The notes under the pieces: generated by a model | Database searches by the model: none | Told to the model about the DNA's origin: nothing | What the model saw: only the letters and a program-made list of their open reading frames with translations | Assembly: GCF_910580175.1 (NCBI RefSeq) | Contig: NZ_CAJTXD010000005.1 | Span: 62,001 to 126,000, forward strand | Origin: an uncultured Alistipes sp. | GTDB taxonomy: Bacteria > Bacteroidota > Bacteroidia > Bacteroidales > Rikenellaceae | Reading direction: 5' to 3' | Length of the DNA: 64,000 nucleotides | Part shown: one piece after another, positions 28,956-37,395 of the stretch | Layout of the letters: the number at the start of each line of letters is the position of its first letter | How positions within the stretch are numbered: position 1 is the first letter of the stretch | Program-made: the position numbers and the translations under genes

Positions 28956-30092
28956 TTATTTTACCTTTTCATACAACTCCATTATGCGGCTGCACATTTC
29001 GTCCCACGAAAACCGGCGCCGTTCGTCGATGCAGTTTTCACGGAACCGTTCCAGCACGCCGGGTTCGTAAATCCGCTCAATGGCATCGGCCACTCCCTCG
29101 GCCGTCGGCGGGCAGACATACCCCACCCGCCCGTCGGGCACGATCTCGGCCAGGCCGCCGACCGCCGTGACGATCATCGGCGTGCAGAACTGGTAGGCGA
29201 TCTGCGTCACGCCGCTCTGCGTAGCTGTCTTGTAAGGCTGCACGACGCAATCGACCGCCGAAAAATAATATTTGACCTCGGCATCGGGAATGAACCGGTC
29301 GTGCAGAATCACTTCGTCCTGCAATCCGAGTGCGGCGATCTGCGCCAGATAAGGCTCCCTGGGAGTATAAAACTCCCCCGCCACGATGAGTTTCTTGCCT
29401 TCGATACGGCCCTCACACCGCAACTTGGCCCAAGCATCCAACAACAGATCCAACCCCTTGTAATCGCGGATCAGACCGAAGAAAAGCGCATAGCCGCTCG
29501 CCGGGTCGAGACCCAAGCGCACGCAGGCCTCGCCGCGATCGACCCGCCCGCCGAAGTGCTCGAACAACGGATGGGGCGAAAAGAGCGCCGGAGCATCGGT
29601 ATAGGCCTCCAGCTCGCGGTGCACCTGCTCGGACATGTAGACGAACCCGTCGACCGAACGCAGGAAATAGCGGTTGAAAGGCCGGTCGACAACATGATGC
29701 TCGTGCGGCTCGACGTTGTCGATCTGACACAGCACGCGGGTGTGGCCGTTGCGGCGGGCCAGCCGGGCGATCGTCCCGAAACAGGGCGCCATGAAGGGCG
29801 TCCAGTATTTCAGCAGCACGAAATCGGGCCGCTCGCGCCGCAAACGCCGCCCGATGCGCAGCCAGTTGAACGGATTCACCGTATTCACGCTGCGCTCGAT
29901 ATGCAGGTCGTCGGGCGGCGGCGTGTCGACCGTCTGGCTCTTTCCCGGAAAGAGCCACGAAGGATACTGCAAGCTGAAGGTGTCGATCTTCACCTCGTGG
30001 CCCCGGTGCCGGAAGACACGGGCCATCGTCTCCATGATCGACGCCAGACCGCCCCGGTAGGGATGCGCCGGGCCAAGAATCGTGATTTTCAT
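28956..30092 (-). CDS. Glycosyltransferase family 4 enzyme
   Basis: A 378-residue GT-B glycosyltransferase. The N-terminus (MKITILGPAHPYRGGLASIM) is the acceptor-side Rossmann fold with a Gly loop. The C-terminal half carries FFGLIRDYKGLDLLLDAW and the donor-site run VVQPYKTATQSGVTQIAYQF, followed by GGLAEIV; this is the GT4 nucleotide-sugar E-x7-E-like region, with Gln-Ser in place of one Glu. It probably acts in envelope polysaccharide or glycoprotein synthesis. It lies 13 nt after a transglutaminase-like gene, and they likely form one unit. Confidence 0.85.
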   Translation of the reverse strand: MKITILGPAHPYRGGLASIMETMARVFRHRGHEVKIDTFSLQYPSWLFPGKSQTVDTPPPDDLHIERSVNTVNPFNWLRIGRRLRRERPDFVLLKYWTPFMAPCFGTIARLARRNGHTRVLCQIDNVEPHEHHVVDRPFNRYFLRSVDGFVYMSEQVHRELEAYTDAPALFSPHPLFEHFGGRVDRGEACVRLGLDPASGYALFFGLIRDYKGLDLLLDAWAKLRCEGRIEGKKLIVAGEFYTPREPYLAQIAALGLQDEVILHDRFIPDAEVKYYFSAVDCVVQPYKTATQSGVTQIAYQFCTPMIVTAVGGLAEIVPDGRVGYVCPPTAEGVADAIERIYEPGVLERFRENCIDERRRFSWDEMCSRIMELYEKVK

Positions 30093-30105
30093 AGAAAGAG
30101 TGGAA

Positions 30106-31326
30106 TCAATTCGTTTCTTCGTAGGGCGACTGCCAGAACCGCCGGTCGTCCGACGTCAGCTGCACCGCGCTTTCGTCGGGACGGAAGCCCTCGGGCACCA
30201 AAGCGACATAGGACATCCTGGGCCGGCCCTCACACCGGGTTTCGGTGTTGTACATGCTCCATTCGGAACAGACCACGTAATAAAGATTCTTGGCCATATA
30301 ATAATCGAGGTAATGTTCCTTGGTCTCTGCCTCCTTGCGATTCCAGTTGGCATCCTCGTTCAGCACGAGCGGCCGTCCGTCGCGCAGGCGCTCGCGCACC
30401 TCGGCAATCGAAAGCAGGGTGCCGTTCTCGTCCATGACATAGGCATTGAACGTCGGATCGACCCACACCCATTTGTCGAGCGTCGCGGAATAAACCGCAT
30501 TGATAACATGGCAATCGTTGAACAACTTGCGGGGCATGCAGGTAACGAACCGCGACTTGAAGCCCATGGCCAGGTAGCATTCGTTGAGAATCTGGGCCAG
30601 CATGCGGCAATTGACACCCCGGCCCTCGCGCCGGCAAAGTTCGATCATCGCCTCGGCATTCCTTTCCGAGGGGTTGTCGGAGCCGCCGTCGTGGCGTACG
30701 GCATCGTGCACCCAGGTCATCAGATTCAGTATCTTCGATATTTCATCCCCGGCCCCGGCGATGCTGTCGAGATCGAACTTCCGGCGCAGGCGCACCAGAT
30801 TGCGGTCGTTGGGCGCAGCGTAGCGGAAGCGCGGCATCGTATCGACGCTGTCGGCCCGGTAAGGAGCCGCACTGCACAGAACCGATTTGTAGTCGCCGTA
30901 CTGCGAAAGGCGTTCGAGAACCCGTCGGAACCGCTTGTCGGAGCGGATGTTGTCGAGGTCGGAATCCTGGCATATCCAGGGGAAATCGACTTCTTCGCGG
31001 CCGATTACCCGGTCGGCATAGTGTTCGAACGTCTCCACAGCGGCCTTGCGGCGTCCGGCCATCGAGAGGTAGCAGGCTTTGTTGTAATAAAAACCGCCAA
31101 ACAGCTCCCCGTCATCGGAAAACTGCGTGCGGAGGGAATCGGGCAACTCGGCAAAAACTTTTTCGGCCTCCTCGTAACACTTCACGCACGATGCGTAATC
31201 GCCTTGCTTGACAAACTCGCGAGCACGGTTGAGCAAAGCATCAAACGGCGGCAGGGAATCGGTCTGCGCCGCAGCACCGGATGCTGTGACAGCTAAAAGG
31301 AGAAGCAGGAAGAGTCGTTTCATCAT
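30106..31326 (-). CDS. Secreted transglutaminase-like protein with TPR-like N-terminus
   Basis: A 406-residue exported protein: signal peptide (MMKRLFLLLLLAVTASGAAA), then a helical TPR-like region to about 130, then a transglutaminase-like core. The candidate triad is Cys near 235 (GRGVNCRMLAQ), His near 271 (DCHVINAVY) and Asp near 288 (WVWVDPTF), the classic C-H-D order. Bacterial members are mostly proteases or isopeptide-forming enzymes of unknown substrate. An ATG nine bases upstream (31335) also exists. It precedes the GT4 gene on the same strand. Confidence 0.82.
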   Translation of the reverse strand: MMKRLFLLLLLAVTASGAAAQTDSLPPFDALLNRAREFVKQGDYASCVKCYEEAEKVFAELPDSLRTQFSDDGELFGGFYYNKACYLSMAGRRKAAVETFEHYADRVIGREEVDFPWICQDSDLDNIRSDKRFRRVLERLSQYGDYKSVLCSAAPYRADSVDTMPRFRYAAPNDRNLVRLRRKFDLDSIAGAGDEISKILNLMTWVHDAVRHDGGSDNPSERNAEAMIELCRREGRGVNCRMLAQILNECYLAMGFKSRFVTCMPRKLFNDCHVINAVYSATLDKWVWVDPTFNAYVMDENGTLLSIAEVRERLRDGRPLVLNEDANWNRKEAETKEHYLDYYMAKNLYYVVCSEWSMYNTETRCEGRPRMSYVALVPEGFRPDESAVQLTSDDRRFWQSPYEETN

Positions 31327-31353
31327 GATATCCATTGTTTTCAGCGAATATAC

Positions 31354-31385
31354 AAAAAAACCGGGACTCCGATGTCGGAATCCCG
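31354..31385 (-). terminator. Terminator of the bacterioferritin gene
   Basis: Arms CGGGACTCCGA and TCGGAATCCCG (31362-31385, one mismatch). On the minus strand they are followed by TTTTTTT (31354-31360). It sits between bacterioferritin and the transglutaminase-like gene, which must then have its own promoter. Confidence 0.75.
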
Positions 31386-31542
31386 ATAATTTCCGGCCCT
31401 GACCTTACACTTCGATGCTTCGACAGCAGAGGAACGGCATCTCCGATCCGGGCGCAGCCGTCCGCCCCGTCATTCTGCCGAGAGCCAGGTTCGGAGAACA
31501 GATGTTGCGGGAAGCAGCCGTTCCGGATGTTTGCGTTCCGGA

Positions 31543-32079
31543 CTACTCCTCGTCGTGGGCATGATGATGCAGGCCCTTGGCCGCATGCTTACTGCCCGCC
31601 ACCGACTGGAGCGCAAGATACTCCTCGCCGTAGTCGGTCAGGTTCTGCAACTCGGTGCGGAACGTGTCCAGATGCTTCTCCTCCTCGGCAATGATGTCCT
31701 GGAACATTTTGTGCGTCACGGCGTCGTTGTGCTCGGCGGCGACGCGCGACGCATCGTTGTAATGGTCGATCGTACTCTGCTCCAACTGCATGGCGAAAGC
31801 CAACATCTCCTTGACGTCGGTAATCTGCCGCGTGCGGAACGCTGCGTTCATGTCGACGTCGCCCTCCAGAAAGAGAATGCGGTCGGAGAACTCCTCGATA
31901 TGACGCATCTCGGCGATCGAAATTTCGCGCATGATCCGCGAAAGATACTGATATCGCGCATCCTCGAAACGGGTGTGGAAATACATGTACTGAAGCGTGG
32001 TGGCGATCTCTTTGCCTACGGCGCTGTTCAGCAGGTCGATGCTGACCTGGTACTTGGCTTTTACTGCGGTATTTTCCAT
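31543..32079 (-). CDS. bfr: Bacterioferritin
   Basis: A 178-residue four-helix ferritin. The di-iron ferroxidase ligands are present: Glu24, Glu57, His60, Glu100, Glu133 and His136. Met58 in EMRH matches the haem-ligating Met52 of E. coli Bfr, so this is probably a haem-containing bacterioferritin rather than a plain ferritin. The tail is His-rich (HHHAHDEE). It would store iron and detoxify peroxide. The start was set by the family N-terminus; the frame upstream runs through the acyl-ACP thioesterase gene and is Arg-rich. Confidence 0.87.
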   Translation of the reverse strand: MENTAVKAKYQVSIDLLNSAVGKEIATTLQYMYFHTRFEDARYQYLSRIMREISIAEMRHIEEFSDRILFLEGDVDMNAAFRTRQITDVKEMLAFAMQLEQSTIDHYNDASRVAAEHNDAVTHKMFQDIIAEEEKHLDTFRTELQNLTDYGEEYLALQSVAGSKHAAKGLHHHAHDEE

Positions 32080-32088
32080 AAGATGAAA

Positions 32089-32113
32089 GGTTTTGCAGGG
32101 TCTCTGCAAAACC
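32089..32113 (-). terminator. Hairpin between the acyl-ACP thioesterase and bacterioferritin genes
   Basis: A perfect 10-bp stem GGTTTTGCAG/CTGCAAAACC (32089-32098 with 32104-32113). On the minus strand only CTTTC follows, and the bacterioferritin ATG is 9 nt further on. It may be a weak terminator for the upstream gene or a structure at the bfr ribosome-binding site. Confidence 0.55.
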
Positions 32114-32141
32114 CGTTCCACCAACCGCAGCCGGACGGCGG

Positions 32142-32876
32142 TTACTGCGGCCACTCGATGGCGGCCCGGACAGCGGCGGCGCCCTCGTCGCCCGCGATTT
32201 CGAAGAAAGCGCCGTTGTCGCGGTGTTCGACACCTACGGTCAACGTCTGCCCATACCGGCACTCTTTCATGAAATGGATGTCGAAACGCATGGGCGCCCC
32301 GTCCGTAAGCCGTTCGATGGGCAACATGTCGAGCATCATTTCGATGTAACGCATGGTGTTGACATGGCGGTTGAAGTCGATGTCGCTGTACACGACCCTA
32401 TGCTGGCAGGAAACCGAGGGCGCGACGGCGCGGATCTTGCGCGGCATGGCGGCCGGCGGCGGCGCATCGACTACGGCATCGGCATGCGCGTCTCCCACCC
32501 CCGAAAGATCGACCGCCGCGCGGGTCGAAAGATCGATCATCGCCCATTGCGAAACGGCACGCCCGAACTCGTTGCCGGACGAATCGCAGAGCGTGAAGTT
32601 ACGGGTCGAGAGCACCCGCCCGTAATCGCTGATCCAGGTAGCGATCCGGTAATCTGCATACTGTTCGGGGCGGCTGTCGAACTCGAAAGCGATGCGCGAA
32701 AGCACCCACGAATAATTATCGGCATGGAGCGCATCGACTCCGAAGCCCTTGCCGTGGGCATCGATGCCTGCGGTATTGAGCACGGCACTGCCCAACGAAG
32801 AAATCGTAGCCCGCAACGTGAAATCGACGTCCTGCGGCTCGACCCGAAACGGATAGATCGATTTTTCTGCTTTCAT
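32142..32876 (-). CDS. Acyl-ACP thioesterase
   Basis: A 244-residue double-hotdog thioesterase of the plant FatA/FatB-like family also found in gut anaerobes. The catalytic block is DIDFNRHVNTMRYIEMMLDM (about residues 175-194), with the expected Asn, His and Glu. The N-terminal hotdog has DFTLRATISSL and a WVLSR strand. It releases free fatty acids from acyl-carrier protein. The start is MKAEKSIYPF at 32876; the longer frame upstream crosses a promoter-like box. Confidence 0.88.
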   Translation of the reverse strand: MKAEKSIYPFRVEPQDVDFTLRATISSLGSAVLNTAGIDAHGKGFGVDALHADNYSWVLSRIAFEFDSRPEQYADYRIATWISDYGRVLSTRNFTLCDSSGNEFGRAVSQWAMIDLSTRAAVDLSGVGDAHADAVVDAPPPAAMPRKIRAVAPSVSCQHRVVYSDIDFNRHVNTMRYIEMMLDMLPIERLTDGAPMRFDIHFMKECRYGQTLTVGVEHRDNGAFFEIAGDEGAAAVRAAIEWPQ

Positions 32877-32939
32877 CGTAATATACTCGACCGAACCGAG
32901 ACAAAGCAACAACTTTGTCCGAACGGAAACTTTCCTACA

Positions 32940-32947
32940 CAAAGATA
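32940..32947 (-). promoter_or_regulatory. -7 box of the acyl-ACP thioesterase gene
   Basis: Minus-strand TATCTTTG about 65 nt before the start codon; the -33 position is only TTC. Confidence 0.45.
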
Positions 32948-33115
32948 GGACAAAATAATCCTTCTGATTATCGAACGACAAAAAAAGTACGCTTATTTGC
33001 AAAAAACGATTCCGACATCCATCCGGATACCCTGCGGATTGCCGCCCGCCACTGCCGGATTTGATGAAAACCATGCGATTTTTTTGTCGATCTTATCGAA
33101 AAACGATAAAAATTA

Positions 33116-33145
33116 TTTGTCTTTCGAGGAGAAATCGTATATTTG
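33116..33145 (+). promoter_or_regulatory. Promoter of the DUF2975-XRE pair
   Basis: TTTG (33116-33119), 18 nt, TATATTTG (33138-33145). It lies about 108 nt before the DUF2975 start and excludes the upstream in-frame ATG at 33061. Confidence 0.65.
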
Positions 33146-33252
33146 CCCTAACGAAACTATGGCTCAGAGAAGCGATCGCACGATCCGCACCCCGGAAACC
33201 GTCGCCGCACACGCCCTGCGCCCCTTTTGTCTCAAACAAAAACACAAGGAAG

Positions 33253-33969
33253 ATGCAAAACAAAAAAACCTTCCTGCGACGACTGCTGGTAATCTACATA
33301 ACGTTTTTCCTGGTTCTTGCGACCGGACTGGCTCTCGAAATCCTGCCGGGATTTTCGCAAGGCTATAACGAAGGCGGCGAAATCGGTACGGACATTGCCG
33401 CCAACTGGCTGTCGGGCAATCCGCGGATGATCTACATGCTGGAAAACATCCCGATCGCCGAAAGCCCCGATGCTGCGGCAACCGCGACGACCGCGCATCC
33501 GGACACGAAGATCGCACTCCAAATCCGCCGCATCGGCATGACGGTGGAACAGGAAGCCCCGGGCGCCTCGATGCTGACGCTGGCCTTCCGCTCGCTGGGC
33601 GGCAGCGGCTGGATCTACGCCTCGATCATGCTATGTATGGGAGCCTATCTGACCATCGTCGTACTGATGGTGCTCATCATCCGCTCGCTTCGCGGCTCGA
33701 TCCGCGAAGAACGCCCCTTGGACAAGCGCAATGTTTGGTATCTGCGCGCCATAGGCGGACTGGCGATCGCCACCGAACTGCTCGACGATCTGGTGGGGCG
33801 AGCCATGAACCTGCGGGCGGCCGAACTGCTTGCCGGCAGCGGATACACCGTAGACACGACGTTCCATGTATCCTATTCGACGATCATCATGGGCATACTC
33901 ATCCTTTTCGCTGCCGAGGTATTCGCCATCGGGCAGAACTTGAGCGAAGAACAAAAACTGACCATCTGA
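33253..33969 (+). CDS. DUF2975-like membrane protein
   Basis: A 238-residue protein with four predicted helices: about 10-30, 118-145, 163-183 and 208-228. An extracytoplasmic loop of about 85 residues separates helices 1 and 2. The tail FAIGQNLSEEQKLTI and the helix 2-3 linker resemble DUF2975 proteins. These are commonly encoded next to a small Cro/CI-type regulator, as here. The function is unknown; the pairing suggests a membrane-anchored sensor or resistance protein. Confidence 0.75.
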   Translation: MQNKKTFLRRLLVIYITFFLVLATGLALEILPGFSQGYNEGGEIGTDIAANWLSGNPRMIYMLENIPIAESPDAAATATTAHPDTKIALQIRRIGMTVEQEAPGASMLTLAFRSLGGSGWIYASIMLCMGAYLTIVVLMVLIIRSLRGSIREERPLDKRNVWYLRAIGGLAIATELLDDLVGRAMNLRAAELLAGSGYTVDTTFHVSYSTIIMGILILFAAEVFAIGQNLSEEQKLTI

Positions 33970-34005
33970 AACATGACCATACTGCATTGTAACACACGAC
34001 CCGGA

Positions 34006-34014
34006 GGGGGGGGG
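34006..34014 (+). repeat. Homopolymeric G tract (9 G) in the regulator's leader
   Basis: Nine consecutive G residues, preceded by GGA, end 5 nt before the XRE gene start codon. They double as an unusually strong Shine-Dalgarno-like site in a genome that mostly lacks them. The tract length may vary by slippage. Confidence 0.7.
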
Positions 34015-34019
34015 ACGAT

Positions 34020-34244
34020 ATGGCTATAATCATCAACATCGACGTGATGATGGCCCGGCGCAAAATATCGCTCGGCCAGCTGGCCGAGCGCGTGGACATC
34101 ACGCCGGCGAACCTCTCGATCCTCAAAAACGGCAAGGCGAAAGCCATCCGCTTCTCGACGCTGGAAGCCATCTGCCGCGAACTGGAATGCCAGCCGGGCG
34201 ATATCATCGAATATCGCCCCGAAGAACCGGTCTCTCGTCCATGA
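34020..34244 (+). CDS. Small XRE-family transcriptional regulator (YozG-like)
   Basis: A 74-residue helix-turn-helix protein consisting of little more than the Cro/CI DNA-binding domain (RKISLGQLAERVDITPANLS is helices 1-3, then STLEAICRELECQPGDII). The close resemblance to YozG-type regulators and the adjacency to a DUF2975 gene define a recurring two-gene module. It probably represses or activates its own unit. It starts 50 nt after the DUF2975 stop, directly behind the G tract. Confidence 0.87.
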   Translation: MAIIINIDVMMARRKISLGQLAERVDITPANLSILKNGKAKAIRFSTLEAICRELECQPGDIIEYRPEEPVSRP

Positions 34245-34309
34245 GCCGATGCACCGGCCCCCGACGCACCGGAGCCAACCGAAAACAATCGTTTCAAATA
34301 AACCGCTGT

Positions 34310-37135
34310 ATGAAGAAAAAAATGATGTTGCTGCTGCTCACGGTACTTGCCGCAGGCAGCATGACGGCCCAACCGGGTCTGACGCCCATCCCGGCAGACA
34401 AGGAGCTGCGCACGGGCAAACTGGAGAACGGGATGACCTATTACATCCGTCACAACGAGAAGCCCAAGGGACAGGCCGACTTCTACATCCTGCACGACGT
34501 GGGAGCCATCCAGGAAAACGACGACCAGCAGGGGCTGGCCCACTTCCTGGAACACATGGCATTCAACGGCACGAAGAACCTGCCGGACAAGATGCTGACG
34601 GAATATCTGGAGACCGTGGGCGTGAAGTTCGGCTACAACCTCAATGCCGGAACAGGCTGGGACCAGACGACCTACCAGATCAAGGACGTGCCGACGACCC
34701 GCGAAGGGATCATCGACTCGGCCCTGCTGATTCTGCACGACTGGTCGCACTTCATTGCACTGGAGGGCGACGAGATCGACGCGGAACGCGGCGTGATCTG
34801 CGAAGAACTGCGCACGCGCGACGGTGCCTCATGGCGCTCGATGATGACGATGCTGAAAGCGCTGGGCAAGGGTTCGAAGTATGAACACCGCAACCTGATC
34901 GGCTATCTGGACTACCTGAAGAGCTTCGACCACCAGGTGCTGCGCGACTTCTACCACCAATGGTACCGCCCCGACTACCAGGCCGTCATCGTGGCGGGCG
35001 ACGTAGACGTGGATGCTGTGGAAAACAAGATCAAGACGCTGATGAGCGACATCCCGGCTCCCGAAGCCAGCGCCTCGCAGAAAGAGAGCGTCACGGTGCC
35101 CGACAACGAAGCGCCGATCGTTGCGATCCTGGCCGATCCCGAAATGCAGGATTCGAAAATACAAATTTTCATCAAGCGTCCGGCACTGCCCAAGGCGATG
35201 AACAACACGGTGCAAGCCGAAATGTTCAACGTGATCCAGGCTTACATCTCGACCATGGAAAACGACCGGCTGCAAGAGATCGCCATGCAGCCCGACGCAC
35301 CGTTCATCGGTGCCGGCATGGCCACGGGCGACATCTTGGGGCTGATTCCGACGTTGGAATTCACGGCTTTCATTGCGGTGACGCAGGACGGCAAACTGCC
35401 CGCAGGTTTCGAAGCGATCTACGGCGAAATGGAGAAAGTGCGCCGCTTCGGATTCACGCAAGGCGAATTCGAACGCGCCCAGAATGACCTGATGCGTCAA
35501 GCGGAGCGTACCTACACCAACCGCAACGACCGCACGAACAACGAATTCGTACACACCTATCTGAACAATTACAGCAAGAACAAACCGATGCCCGATGCCG
35601 AGACCGAATGGCAGATCGACAGCATGCTGCTGCAATCGGTCGACCTGAACACGGTCAATGCGGTGGCCCAGCAACTGATAACGCCGGTCAACCAAGTAAT
35701 CGTAATCACGGCACCTGCCAAGGAAGGTCTGACAACGCCCACAGAAGCCGAAATCCTGGCCATCCGCGACAAGGTAACGGCCTCGGAACTGGCCGCACAC
35801 GAAGACACGACGGTCAAGGAACCGCTGCTGCCCGAAGGAGTGAAGCTGAAAGGCTCGCCTGTGAAGAAGACGGTGGAAGACGCCGCCTACGGCACCACGG
35901 AATGGACGCTCAAGAACGGTGTGAAGATCGTTGTGAAGCCCACGACGTTCAAGGCCGACGAGGTGCGCATAAACGCAACGTCCGAAGGCGGTCTGTCGGT
36001 ACTCGAAGACGACGAACTGGCCATGGCCGAATGGCTTCCGGCCATCAACTCGATGTCGGGCATGGGCAAATTCTCGGCCACGGAGCTGCGCAAACAACTC
36101 TCGGGCATCACGGCGTCGGTAAACACGGGCGTAGACAACTATACCAGCTCGATCGAGGGCAGCTGCTCGCCCAAGGACATCGAGACGATGCTCCAGCTGC
36201 TCTATCTCAACTTTACGCAGCCGCGCTTCGACGAGACCGACTACAACACGCTGATGAAGATGGTGCGTTCGCGCTTGGAGAACGTCAAGTCGGATCCCCA
36301 GTTCCTGATGGAAGAACGCTTTACCGACGTAGCCTACGGCCACAACCCCCGCCGTCAGGTAACGACGCCCGAAACGCTCGAAAAATTCCGCTTCGAAGCC
36401 CTGCCGACGATCTACCGCAAGCTCTACCCGGGAGCGAACGACTTCACGTTCTTCTTCGTAGGCAACGTCGACCTGGAAACGCTCAAGCCGCTGGTCGAGA
36501 AATATATCGGCTCGATACCCGTGACCAAGAATAAGACGACGGCCATCGATGACAACTGCGCACCGGTCAAGGGCCAGGTGGCGGATACGTTCCGTGTGCC
36601 GATGCAGCAGCCCAAGGTGTCGGTACGCTACCTCTTCTCGGGCGACATGCCCTACACGTTCGAAAACAAGCTGGCCTTGTCGTTCCTGACCCAGGCGCTC
36701 GACTCGCGCTACCTGATTTCGATCCGCGAGGAGAAGGGCGGCACCTACGGCGTCGGCGTATACGCCACGAACGAATACCTGCCCAACGAGACCTACAAAA
36801 TGTACATCGTCTTCGACACCAACGAAGAAATGGTAGACGAACTGCTGGAGATCGTGATGCAGGAACTCGAAAAGATCGCTGCCGAAGGCCCGCTGACGGA
36901 AGATATCGAAAAGAGCCGCGAATTCATGCTCAAGAGCTGGGCCAACAGCATGGAACAGAATCCCCAGTGGATGAAATATGTGAAATCGAAATACACGTCG
37001 GGCGAAAACTACCTGGCCGACTACGAAAAGGCGCTGCGCAACGTGACCAACGCCGACGTACAGGCCATGGCGCAAAAGATTCTTTCCGACGGCAATCTGG
37101 TAAAGGTCGTGATGCGTCCGGAAAAAGCTGAATAA
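34310..37135 (+). CDS. Secreted M16-family zinc metallopeptidase (pitrilysin/insulinase)
   Basis: A 941-residue exported protein with a signal peptide ending near residue 20 (LAAGSMTA). It has the inverted zinc motif His78-x-x-Glu81-His82 (HFLEHMAFNG) and the distal Glu in ICEELRTRDG, so the N-terminal M16 half should be active. The second half is a catalytically inactive M16 repeat (GLSVLEDDELAMAEWL... without HxxEH, then YLISIREEKGGTYGVGVYA). This four-domain clam-shell layout degrades peptides in the periplasm or at the cell surface. The in-frame stretch upstream overlaps the XRE gene and is not coding. Confidence 0.92.
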   Translation: MKKKMMLLLLTVLAAGSMTAQPGLTPIPADKELRTGKLENGMTYYIRHNEKPKGQADFYILHDVGAIQENDDQQGLAHFLEHMAFNGTKNLPDKMLTEYLETVGVKFGYNLNAGTGWDQTTYQIKDVPTTREGIIDSALLILHDWSHFIALEGDEIDAERGVICEELRTRDGASWRSMMTMLKALGKGSKYEHRNLIGYLDYLKSFDHQVLRDFYHQWYRPDYQAVIVAGDVDVDAVENKIKTLMSDIPAPEASASQKESVTVPDNEAPIVAILADPEMQDSKIQIFIKRPALPKAMNNTVQAEMFNVIQAYISTMENDRLQEIAMQPDAPFIGAGMATGDILGLIPTLEFTAFIAVTQDGKLPAGFEAIYGEMEKVRRFGFTQGEFERAQNDLMRQAERTYTNRNDRTNNEFVHTYLNNYSKNKPMPDAETEWQIDSMLLQSVDLNTVNAVAQQLITPVNQVIVITAPAKEGLTTPTEAEILAIRDKVTASELAAHEDTTVKEPLLPEGVKLKGSPVKKTVEDAAYGTTEWTLKNGVKIVVKPTTFKADEVRINATSEGGLSVLEDDELAMAEWLPAINSMSGMGKFSATELRKQLSGITASVNTGVDNYTSSIEGSCSPKDIETMLQLLYLNFTQPRFDETDYNTLMKMVRSRLENVKSDPQFLMEERFTDVAYGHNPRRQVTTPETLEKFRFEALPTIYRKLYPGANDFTFFFVGNVDLETLKPLVEKYIGSIPVTKNKTTAIDDNCAPVKGQVADTFRVPMQQPKVSVRYLFSGDMPYTFENKLALSFLTQALDSRYLISIREEKGGTYGVGVYATNEYLPNETYKMYIVFDTNEEMVDELLEIVMQELEKIAAEGPLTEDIEKSREFMLKSWANSMEQNPQWMKYVKSKYTSGENYLADYEKALRNVTNADVQAMAQKILSDGNLVKVVMRPEKAE

Positions 37136-37160
37136 CGCACAGATCGCTAAACAATCCTAC

Positions 37161-37196
37161 CGTCCGCCGCCCAATAGGAGCGGCGGACGTTTTTTA
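37161..37196 (+). terminator. Terminator after the M16 peptidase gene
   Basis: CGTCCGCCGC pairs with GCGGCGGACG (37161-37170 with 37180-37189) and is followed by a T-run. Confidence 0.9.
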
Positions 37197-37324
37197 ACAG
37201 ACAGTATTCCCGGTCTATACCCCGAATTCCTCCTCCACGTCGCGAGACTCCATCGTTCCGTCGCCTGCCGTTCATGCCGCTGTATTCGCTCGTTCCTAAC
37301 ACCTTTCCCGACACCCCGCTCCGA

Positions 37325-37354
37325 CAAAAAAAGAGGTGCTTTTCAGCACCTCTT
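37325..37354 (-). terminator. Terminator of the nuclease/TonB operon
   Basis: AAGAGGTGCT/AGCACCTCTT stem (37331-37340 with 37345-37354) with a TTTC loop. On the minus strand a run of T follows (complement of 37326-37332). It is 42 nt after the last gene of the operon. Confidence 0.88.
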
Positions 37355-37395
37355 GAAGTAAGGAGAATAGGGCCAAACCGCCCGCCCCTTATGAA

